NCBI RefSeq assembly: GCF_018812025.1
Contig: NC_063066.1
Coordinates: 1,471,192-1,535,191, forward strand
DNA length: 64,000 bases
Direction of reading: 5' to 3'
Source: Megalobrama amblycephala
Taxonomy: Eukaryota; Chordata; Actinopteri; Cypriniformes; Xenocyprididae
Shown here: positions 21,657 through 30,343 of the stretch, piece after piece
Numbering within the stretch: the stretch's first letter is position 1
How the letters are laid out: every line of letters starts with the position of its first letter
The notes under the pieces: model-generated
Seen by the model: the letters and a program-made list of their open reading frames with translations, nothing else
What the model was told of the DNA's origin: nothing
Databases searched by the model: none
Made by a program: the position numbers and the translations under genes

Positions 21657-22472
21657 TTAGTTCTTAACCTCAAGTGGAGTGGAGAAGAACTTTGTTTTAC
21701 CCATGTACATGATCCGAAGCTTAGAAGGATATTCAATTTCACGATCTCTCAACATTCGTTTCACCTCCTTGTAAGCTTTGCGAGCATTCTGGAGCTCCAC
21801 ACTGAAATCGGGAAAAAAGTGGATGCGCCGGTTGTCAAGGAAAACCTCCGTTCTCTCTCGCGCAAGTTGAAGGATTTTCTGCTTATCTCTGAAGTTCAGG
21901 AGTTTCACCACAATTATCCTTGGAGTTGCCCTATTCGACGAAGTATTTCCCGTTCTGTGGGCCCTCTCAGTTGTCGGAGGAGACGGAAAGTTCTCTACAC
22001 CGAGGATCTCCGGGATAATGCGTTCCAGAAATGAAACCATATTACTTCCCTCGGATTTTTCCGGCAAGTTTACAATCTGAATATTAGATCTCCTACTTCT
22101 GTTCTCCAGGTCTTGCACTTTATCTTTAAGGTAGGCGACATCCTTCTCCAAGCGAGTAACTGTCGAACGAGTATCTCTCAAGTCATCCTCTGTGGCGCTT
22201 ACTCTAGTTTCAACCTCGACCATCTGTTCCGATAAAGTTGACATAGAGGTTTCGATGCGGGTCAGTTTAGCTTGAATATTGTTGGTCATCCTGTCCATTT
22301 GTTTGCTAATTTCCTCTTTACTGGTTTTGATCTCCTTCCAAAGGGTCTGTAACGATATTTCGCCTTCCACATCTTCGGCCATGTTGGGTAGCGAGTCAGG
22401 ATCGTTAGCTTCGGGAGTGTTGCTAGTTGGCCGTGTTTTACGTCCTTTTCGGCGCGAACTGTGTTCTGCCAT
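21657..22472 (-). CDS. L1 ORF1 protein, intact open frame
   Basis: A 271-codon frame from ATG at 22472. The order is a basic N terminus (HSSRRKGRKTRPTS), a coiled coil from about residue 45 to 120 with regular heptads (IETSMSTLSEQMVEVETRV...), then an RRM-like domain (RRSNIQIVNLPEKSEG, PRIIVVKLLNFRDKQ) and the basic C-terminal domain (FFPDFSVELQNARKAYKEVK). This is the trimeric RNA-binding chaperone of an L1-clade LINE. No stop or frameshift is seen, unlike ORF2 in the same copy, but expression is unknown. Confidence 0.9.
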   Translation of the reverse strand: MAEHSSRRKGRKTRPTSNTPEANDPDSLPNMAEDVEGEISLQTLWKEIKTSKEEISKQMDRMTNNIQAKLTRIETSMSTLSEQMVEVETRVSATEDDLRDTRSTVTRLEKDVAYLKDKVQDLENRSRRSNIQIVNLPEKSEGSNMVSFLERIIPEILGVENFPSPPTTERAHRTGNTSSNRATPRIIVVKLLNFRDKQKILQLARERTEVFLDNRRIHFFPDFSVELQNARKAYKEVKRMLRDREIEYPSKLRIMYMGKTKFFSTPLEVKN

Positions 22473-22615
22473 AAAGAATATTGCCCACCCAATTCCTTAA
22501 TGGACTCGAAAATCTACAAACTAGGGAGATTAATGTAGGATTCTTGATTAATAATATAGCTAGTCAGAGGAGCCCACTAGAGCACGTCTTTCCTCACCGC
22601 CTGTGTCACGTGACC
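22473..22615 (-). other. L1 5' UTR remnant
   Basis: Short sequence between the ORF1 start and the point where Tx1 LINE coding resumes. No features beyond this. Confidence 0.35.
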
Positions 22616-23190
22616 CCCGAGCCCATGTATATTGTCTTAAATTTCCATTTAAATTTCTCCAGACATCACATAGGTCATTTCTTACAATTATTTCACAAAG
22701 TCACTTGCGAGAAGGCATACGTGGTTCTATATGATTGCGATCAATATTTTGCTCAACACAATTAATATCCCCACCAAGAAATAGATATTCTTCGCTATTG
22801 CATTTGCCTAGCATAAAATATCCAAAAAAGCCATTCTTTCTATTTGCAAAGTGGGGGCATATACACAAATAAAAACCAAAAAGGGTTTTCAAAAAGGGCT
22901 TGAATCTTAAAGTCTCCCCTTCACAATTTCCTCTATTTTTAAAGAGCATGGAGTAAAATCTTTGGCAAACAAGACAGCATCTCCTCCACTATGTGAAATT
23001 TTATGACTTAGAAAAATATGACCATTCCATTCTTTTATGCAATCTGTAACATTTTTATCATCACTATGTGTTTCTTGTAATAAGAGAACATCAAGTTATT
23101 TCTGTTTCATTGTTTCGTACACTTGCATCCTCTTTACATCATCCCTGGCTCTGTTTACATTTAACGATGCAATACGGATATTTGCCATGA
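22616..23190 (-). pseudogene. Tx1-clade LINE ORF2 endonuclease (segment d)
   Basis: Minus-strand frames give ANIRIASLNVNRARDDVKRM, DVLLLQETHSDD, VFICVYAPT, YFLVGI/FLGGDINC and NRNHIEP. These are the APE-type endonuclease of a Tx1 LINE, distinct from the L1 above. Multiple stops and shifts. It starts just left of ORF1 of the same element, as expected, and is cut off on the left by the L1. Confidence 0.75.
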
Positions 23191-23199
23191 GTAAAAAAA

Positions 23200-24677
23200 A
23201 AAAAAAGAAACAAAAATTAAGCCGTACAGAGACACACAACCATTAAGAATAAAAGAATTATGCCACTTTGTCATCATTATTATTCAGCCGGTTTTGGATT
23301 TTTTAAACAAATTTTTTTCAGTCGACATACTTCTTTATCCAGAAAGCAACCTTCACTTATTAGACTCTTAGTGCTTTCCACAAACCGTTTCAGGTCTGGG
23401 AAGAAATCAACAATCTGTTCTCCTATCTGATTTTTTTTGTCACCTTCAAAAACTTCTTAATTTCATCAGCACTGTAATCGTCACATTTACATTCACTTTG
23501 TGAACAACTTGAAGTACTAGAGTCAGAAAGTTCACTTTCACTTTCAATATTATCTGTATCATTCTTTTGTTCTTTTCTCGCTTTTTTTGATCCTTCTTCT
23601 CTATCTTTCTTTCTTTTTTCTTTTAAGAGGATTTTTGAAGACAGCTTGATCCATGTCTACTTCACACAAATTTACATTATCTGGTCTAGACTCTATATCA
23701 GATAAACGATTCATTGAATTTCATGTCTCCATCAATTCTGTAACAACAGCTTCTTTAATCAAGCTCACATTCAACCTTTCTTGATCTTCACCAGCCGAAT
23801 CATCCATGATTTCAATCATGGTTTGAACAGTTTCAACAGTTTGCTCATAAAGCACCTTGTTTGTTATGCACTTTACACTCTGTATTGAACTCATAGGTAC
23901 TGACACAGATGTACCAGCAGCGCTTACTTCATCTTGCACCACTCTCTCATCTATCACATTTTGCTTTGTGCGTGTACCCCCATTCTCGGGACAGCCATGA
24001 GCCTGAACTTCAGATTTAAATTCAGTTCTGTTCTGTTCTCACTCAAAATCATATATGTGAATCTCCTAAAAGACATGTTTTTCTCCTAAAAGACACATGT
24101 TTGATCAACTCAGATTTGCCCCCAATCGCTATCTTTTTCACTGGATCAACCAATTTTCCAAAACGTGACAATTCTTAAACCAAAGCCTCATCTTTAATGA
24201 AAGGTGGGATATTTGACAGAATAACTTTTTTCGCAGGGGTTGAAAGAGGAAGCACAGGTGAAAAAAGGCCACAAATTACAACTCCTTTTTCTACAACATC
24301 ATTGGCATTTTCTACAGTGTTCAAAAAACAAACAACTGCATTACTCATCCTTGACACCGCTAAAATGCTCTTAAGTCCAACAACCTCTCCGATAGCCAAA
24401 ATACAATCTTCCACGCTTGCAACAGCCACTACATTAACTCCAACACTTAACGAGTCAACATTTTGGGCCACTATGCCTCCAGTGAAATGCTGGCGAAAAA
24501 AACTCCCAAAACAATATGATGTTTTATCTACTCAATGCAGATTAAACATAAGAAAAAGCAATATTCATACAAGAAAAAAGTAAAGAAAAAAGAGCCACAG
24601 CGGGCAGAAACTCATTCTGAGTCCTAACTCACCACGCACTCCTTGCACTCACTCAGCAAACGCCCATGCATGCGCAC
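23200..24677 (-). pseudogene. Tx1-clade LINE ORF1 and 5' region (segment e)
   Basis: The right part (24175-24471) encodes VDSLSVGVNVVAVASVEDCI, RMSNAVVCFLNTVE, LFSPVLPLSTPAKKVILSNI and PPFIKDEA, typical of the N-terminal RNA-binding part of Tx1 ORF1. The left part (23721-23990) holds the acidic C-terminal region, then a Lys/Arg-rich stretch with stops. The 5' edge of the element lies at a GA microsatellite (from about 24678). Dead copy. Confidence 0.7.
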
Positions 24678-24697
24678 GAGAGAGAGAGAGTGAGAGA
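24678..24697. repeat. (GA)n microsatellite at the 5' edge of the Tx1 LINE
   Basis: Imperfect GA repeat matching the tract at 10057-10076. Together they look like the two halves of a GA/TC microsatellite split by the LINE. Confidence 0.75.
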
Positions 24698-24922
24698 GTA
24701 GAAAATAAGAAAGAAGAAAAGAAAATAACTCTTTGTTTTGTAAAGTCACATCATTTCCATAAGTAAATAAAACATACAGAGGAAGTGAGATCATTATCTT
24801 CATTTCACCTCAAATATAATGTAAACTCAGACTCTTCATGAGATATTGAGTATTAAGTGTTTTAGTTTAAACTGCTGAAGTGATTTTCAACATTTTAATT
24901 CTTGTATGTGAATGTGACTGAC

Positions 24923-25096
24923 CTCAATCTCTCCATTTTACAGTGTGAATCCTTCAGTACATCACACAAGTGCTTCACTCCTGTGTTTTCTAGTTTATTC
25001 CAGCTCAGGTTCAGCTCTCTCAGGTGTGATGGGTTTGATTTCAGAGCTGAAGTCAGGATGACCCACTGTTCCTCTATAATACTGCATCCACTCAGA
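24923..25096 (-). CDS. NLR gene LRR exon 3
   Basis: A 174-nt exon with donor GTCAGT and acceptor CTTCAG, phases as for all LRR exons. Encodes LSGCSIIEEQWVILTSAL...LRELNLSWNKLENTGVKHL...DSHCKMERL. It is the duplicate of exon 5. The Cys of the usual EEQC motif is Trp here. Confidence 0.92.
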
Positions 25097-25815
25097 CTGA
25101 AGAGAGAAAGAGAAAATGACTCAAATCCATGTTCAGTTCAAATGAATCATTAATAAATGTCATACAGTCACTAATACACCAGCAAAATCATGGAAACTTC
25201 ATGATATGAACAAACCAAGACAGGAGCATTTGAGGACACTAGTTACAATCCAAGTCTGGATCCGTCCTCACTCCACAAATAAGTGAATTTATCACTGTAG
25301 ATTAATATATAGGATCAATATAGAAAATAGACAATAGACAATAGAAAAGTATACATTTAAATGGACAGATTTCACATTTTCAACATAAGAGAATCGTATT
25401 CATGAATCAATTTATTTTAAGACATTTTAAAGTGTAGTTTATAATCTCTAAATACACATTTTGCTCAATAAATGAAGATTAGTGAAAAGTAGCATTAGTC
25501 CAGTATAACTGTAACTCTGTTAGAATAATCTGCTGTTATTGGTTACGCTGCTTTTAGTCTGTTCTCACTTCTGTATTGTTTCAAATCAAAGATTTGTCAG
25601 ATTTCAGCATATGAAAGTTTCAAATGCTTCAAAGTTTAATGCTCTTTCTACTGATACACATAAGCTGTTAACTAATAATATTTCTGAATCTTTCTTCAGA
25701 TGGAGAAACACAGAAAGTGCAGCGCTATAAATGATGTGACTTGAGTCCAGTTGTCTTAAACTAAACAGTGAACTTTAATCACACTGTAACTGCTGTACAG
25801 TATAATGATACTAAC

Positions 25816-25989
25816 TCTAGTTTCTCCAGATTGAATTGTGGGTTCATCAGTAGATCACTGAGGTTTTTCACTCCTGAATCTCCTGGATAATTCCTGCTCA
25901 GGTTCAGCTCTCTCAGGTGTGATGGGTTTGATTTCAGAGCTGAAGTCAGAGCAGAACAACCTTCATCTGTCATATAACAGGAGCTTAAC
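25816..25989 (-). CDS. NLR gene LRR exon 2
   Basis: A 174-nt exon, acceptor TAATGTAG, donor GTTAGA. Encodes LSSCYMTDEGCSALTSAL...LRELNLSRNYPGDSGVKNL...NPQFNLEKL. It is the duplicate of exon 4. Position 6 of the LxxN core carries Tyr-Pro in place of Lys-Leu, an unusual change in the turn of the repeat. The acceptor side keeps an uninterrupted GA tract. Confidence 0.92.
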
Positions 25990-26326
25990 CTACATTAGCA
26001 GAGAGAGAGATTTATTTTTATTTTTATTTTGAAAGACTATTATTTACATTAAGCACTTTTCCCAAAAAAAAAAAAAAAAAAAAAAGAAGAGAAAATCAAA
26101 AGTTGTAACTATTATTTAATGGACCTGAGATGAAACTAACAATGATCAGTTGTATTTATTAAACTAACATAAAAGTAATACCTTCTGTAACAAATGTAGC
26201 TATTGCTCATTCTTAAATTTAGTTAATGCATTATCAATAAATAATGAGAACTTATTATAAAGTGTTACCTGTTGTTCTTTATAATTCTTTTGCACTAAAA
26301 AAATCTTCTGTTGTAACACAACTTAC

Positions 26327-26497
26327 CTCAGTATCTCCAATTTACACTTTATATTCATCAGTCCAGTGCAGAGCTGCTTCACTCCTGAATCCTGCAGTTT
26401 ATTATTGTTCATGTTCAGCTCTTTCAGATTAGTATCTGATCCAAGAACTGTAGCCAGAGCTGAACAGCTTTTGTCTGTTAAGTTACAGTTATTTAAC
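26327..26497 (-). CDS. NLR gene LRR exon 1
   Basis: A 171-nt exon, acceptor TAG, donor GTAAGT. Encodes LNNCNLTDKSCSALATVL...LKELNMNNNKLQDSGVKQLCTGL...KCKLEIL. Its first base completes the Leu codon split at the end of the NACHT exon, giving ...RRALLNNC. Start of the C-terminal LRR solenoid. Confidence 0.92.
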
Positions 26498-26589
26498 CTA
26501 CAAATAAATTACAATCACAGAATTAGATGGATTTTTCATATACAAAATATATTTCCCATTATTATTTTTACATAATATATATACACACA

Positions 26590-27058
26590 CATTATATATA
26601 TATAAGGGCTCGACAATAAGGACTGCTCGATGGCCCGGGGTCAGCGTTGAGACAACCCTTGGGACAGTTGATGGAACTGTCACTTGCCTGATTGGGCCAG
26701 TGCTGCATCGTAGGGGTGTGCAACATAGGCCTATATCATATATGAACGATGATATTAGGGTTGGGCGATATGGCAAAAAAAAAAAAAAATCAAATCTCTT
26801 TTTTTTTTTTCAGAACGATTGACCGATTCATGATTTCGATCTTCTTTTTTTTTTTTTTTTTTACTGTTTAACTAGTCAACTTAAATTTACTACAATATGA
26901 TTTAAGTAACATTCTCTTTATTAACAATCTGGTTAAAAAAAAGTTCCATTCCAAGTGCACCACACATGAAGTGACCAACATGGTGTAAATGTAAAACAAA
27001 TTGTTAAATATCTTTGCAGAAAATATGCAAGAAATATGAAGTCAGATGTTGTACAAAC
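26590..27058. other. Intron with a TATA microsatellite and a transposon end
   Basis: Contains an AT/CA microsatellite (26574-26604). At 26757 a TAGGGTTGGGCGATATGGC motif is typical of one end of a fish DNA transposon, followed by poly(A)/poly(T) stretches. The possible opposite end (GCCCAGCCCTA, 33661-33672) lies across the gypsy nest. No gene. Confidence 0.35.
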
Positions 27059-27526
27059 CAGTGTTAATTTTGGCAGCCATTTTTGATTTAGTCTTAGTCT
27101 TTATCTTCAGACAAAAATGTTTAGTCTTTTTGTTCGTCAGCAGACTAAGTTTTCTCAGTGTGTTCCGCACCGTCAGCTGAAGGTGGTCCTCCTTGCACTT
27201 TTTTGGGCAACATTTCAAATCGGCGCCGGAGCTCGTCGGGCCATCTGATCATTCTGATTGGCTGTTCAGATAGTGCCACCTGCTGGTTCGGAAAGGCATT
27301 TCATCTCACGCAGGCCCAGAACTGATGTGCTACTTGGCCATCGGCTGTCTAGCACTGGTTTGGTGTGTCAGGCCAACTTTGGACACAGACGCTGCCGCAC
27401 AGTCTGCATTCATCGCCACTAGTTCGTCGGCGTCGGCTTGGTGTGTTCTGGCCTTTAGTCTTTCATATTTTAGTCTAGTTTTAGTCGACGAAAAGTCATC
27501 ACATTTTTACTACATATCCTCTTTCA
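27059..27526. mobile_element. Fragment of a TTTAGTCTTAGTC-rich DNA element, left part
   Basis: Starts CAGTGTTAATTTTGGCAGCC and carries repeated TTTAGTCTTAGTC/TTTTAGTCGACG strings. The right part with similar strings is at 29680-29849. The Gmr1-like gypsy lies between them. Superfamily unassigned. Confidence 0.4.
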
Positions 27527-27895
27527 GTGGTTCTCAAACTTTCTAGAGTGTATGTATATCATGTTATACAGCTGTATGACAGGGGGACTAATTTACACAA
27601 ATTTTCACCGGGAGATAAAGTGCTTGTATTGCTCCCCACTTCAAGTTCGAAATTACTTGCAAAGTGGCAAGGACCGTTTGAGGTTACACGGCAAGTTGGC
27701 CGTTCCGATAGGAGAGGAGCATGTCAAATTTACCACCTCAATCTCCTTAAAAAATGGAATGAGGCAGAATCAGTGATGCTGGCGATGGTGATTAGCGGAG
27801 AGGATGATCTTGGGCCAGAGGCGAATATAAAAAACAATCCCTCGCTCTGGCCCCAGGAGGAGACCACTTCTCGTCCTCCCAGCTCACTGATTTGA
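27527..27895 (+). pseudogene. Gypsy (Gmr1-like) integrase C-terminal part
   Basis: The frame encodes LHKFSPGDKVLVLLPTSSSK, LLAKWQGPFEVTRQVG and ARQIYHLNLLKKW-type sequence (IYHLNLLKKWNEAES). This is the C-terminal beta-barrel region of a retroelement integrase, followed by an acidic linker. It lies upstream of the RT in the same orientation, with a continuous linker, which points to the integrase-before-RT order of the Gmr1 group. The integrase catalytic core is missing. Confidence 0.7.
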
Positions 27896-28965
27896 CTAAG
27901 TTACAAGCATAATTTGCTGACGTGTTTTCTCCTCACCGGGTCGTACAGACCTCATTCAGCACCACATCGAGACGGAGCCGGGCGTGGTGATTCGCAGCCG
28001 GCCGTATAGGTTGCCTGAACACAAGAAAAAGGTAGTTCAGGCGGAATTAGGGGCAATGCTTGAAATGGGAGTAATAGAAGAATCCAGCAGTAACTGGGCG
28101 AGCCCGATAGTTTTGGTCCCTAAAACGGTTCGGTTCAGTTCGGTTCTGTGTGGACTATCGCAAGGTGAATGCAGTGTCGAAATTCGACGCGTATCCAATG
28201 CCGCAGGTGGACGAATTGCTTGACCGGCTCGGTACGGCTCGATTTTATTCGACACTGGACTTAACAAAGGGATATTGGCAGATCCCCTTGTCGCCATTAT
28301 CCAAAGAAAAGACAGCTTTCACGACGCCGTTCGGATTACACCAATTCGTTACACTTCCGTTCGGGGTGTTCGGGGCACCGGCTACCTTTCAGCGTCTCAT
28401 GGATAAAATTTTGCGGCCCCATGGTGCATATGCTGCTGCCTATCTGGATGATATTATTATCTTCAGTAATGATTGGCAGCGGCATATGCAGCATTTGAGG
28501 GCCGTCCTGAGATCGCTGAGAGGGGCCGGGCTCACGGCCAACCCGAAGAAGTGTGCAATTGGGCGCGTGGAAGTAAGGTATCTGGGCTTCCACTTGGGGC
28601 ATGGGCAGGTGCGTCCCCAAATTGATAAGACAGCAGCGATTGCGACCTGTCCGCGCCCCAAGACCAAAAAGGAGGTTAGACAGTTCCTCGGGCTGGCGGG
28701 ATATTATAGAAGGTTTGTTCCTAATTATTCGGACCTCACCAGCTCGTTGACTGATCTAACTAAAAAGGATGCACCAGATACGGTCCAGTGGACGGAGCTG
28801 TGCCAGCAGGCCTTTACCCAGGTGAAGGCTGCTCTATGTAGCGGGCCATTGCTTCACTCTCCTGATTTTTTTCTCCCCTTTGTGTTGCAGACTGACGCGT
28901 CGGACAGGGGGCTGGGTGCTAGATAGAGGGGGAGGAACGGCCGGTGCTGTACATTAGCCGTAAGC
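27896..28965 (+). pseudogene. Gypsy (Gmr1-like) reverse transcriptase and truncated RNase H
   Basis: The linker (LTKLQA, stop, FADVFSP) has one stop and a frameshift near 27935. RT then follows: VVIRSRPYRLPEHKKKVV, MGVIEESSSNWASPIVLVPK, another shift near 28130, DYRKVNAVSKFDAYPMPQ, FYSTLDLTKGYWQIPL and AAYLDDIIIFS with an intact YLDD catalytic motif, FLGLAGYYRRFVPNYSD, and the RNase H start LQTDASDRGLGA. A stop follows and most of RNase H is deleted before the LTR. Confidence 0.88.
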
Positions 28966-29032
28966 TCTCTAAGAGAGAAGCTAAGTACTGCAGGCCGGAC
29001 GGCTCCCCGGCCTGAGTCGAGCAGTGGGGGTA

Positions 29033-29429
29033 TGTGGCGAGGGGGGCATGGTTCAGCGAGGTCTGCAGCAGGAGAAAGCGTCAGGAGAGGCTTGGTAAGT
29101 GAGCAGGTTAAATGTAAATCACGAACACCTGTTTCTCATTCCAGTAATTGGCGTGGAGACAGGATAAAACGCCGCGAGAAGCAGGAGTGTGGGAGAGAGA
29201 GGGGAACTGCTGACTGAGACGCTGGTCACGACAGCGATACTGGAGTGTAGCCCCTTGGGAATTGTGTATACCAAGACTGGAGTGAAGCCCTTTGTGGATT
29301 ATTTATTTTGTTGTTGTGCGAAGCACAGTCTTTCTGTTGAACAGTTTTGAGTTGTTGAATAAAGCTCAGTCAGCAGTCAATTGCCGACTCCGTCCTCTTC
29401 CTTCCAGACGAACTTTGATCTTACTACAA
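29033..29429 (+). repeat. 3' LTR of the Gmr1-like gypsy element
   Basis: Begins TGTGGCGAGGGGGGCATGG straight after a GTGGGGG purine tract. Contains AATAAA (29358-29363) and ends near TTACTACA. No 5' LTR is present in the window. The right border is approximate. Confidence 0.65.
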
Positions 29430-29849
29430 TCAGCCTGCACTTTGGTCCCAGATTTAGTCAGTAAACGAGCAGCGCAATTTAGACACTTTAATTTAAGTAG
29501 AAAATCTAGGGCTTGTGTGCATGGTTGCCAGATAGCAAAGATTAATGAAAAACGTGCTCTTTTAACAGAAAAGCTCTGATAGGGAGTTTAAATTCTGGAA
29601 ATCTGGCAACCTGCTCGTAAAGACAGTCTGTAAATTTATGTCTTTTCTTTCATTCGAAAAAAAACAAAAAGTGATTTCAAAAGAGTGATTTTGGTAAAGT
29701 TTTTAGTCTTTTAGCCACATTTCAGTCTCGTCTTTTTTCGCCAACTATATTGCACGTGTAGTTTTAGTCACGTTATCGTTAAATTACAATGGTGTCCTCT
29801 CTCATTGTCTCGTCTTAGTCATGGAAAAAAAGGTTGTCAACGAACATTT
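29430..29849. mobile_element. Right part of the TTTAGTCTTAGTC-rich DNA element
   Basis: Shows the same TTTAGTC-type strings as 27059-27526 and is cut on the right by the LTR of gypsy-2. No ORF of note. Confidence 0.35.
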
Positions 29850-30293
29850 TGTTACATACAGAAGGGGACGGAGACACAGGTAAAGTGCAAGTAGATGTTT
29901 ATTGAACAACCAGATGGTGCAGGTAAGTGAATGCAGATATATTTCGTGGTAGATGATGATCGTGGAGCTGATGCTTATCTTGTTTTCCCAGGGATCGTGG
30001 ATGGCAGGCAGACGTGGAGCTGACGAAACATAGAAACACTCACAGGAGACACAGAGAACACTAGGAGTCTTGGAAAACGCTGGAGACAGGTAAGTAATCG
30101 TTAGAGGAGTCCTTGAGGTAAGCATAACAGGTAGGTATGCGTTAACAAGACCGGACAGTGACTGTGTGAGTGAGAGTGTCTCTTGTAGTGCCTGTGATGA
30201 TGAAGCTGATGCGTGACAGGTGTGGATGATCAGTACTCTTGTGAGGGAGTGCGCTGTGATTGTGTGACTGTGGAGCCTGGCGTGTCTGTGACA
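29850..30293 (-). repeat. 3' LTR of gypsy element 2
   Basis: On the minus strand it begins TGTCACAGACACGCC and ends CTGTATGTAACA. It is preceded by an 18-20 nt G tract (plus-strand C run 30297-30314) serving as polypurine tract. AATAAA-type signal near the end. No matching 5' LTR in the window. Confidence 0.8.
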
Positions 30294-30343
30294 TTACCCC
30301 CCCCCCCCCCCCCCGGTCCGCTCCTGTCCTACTATGGACCACG

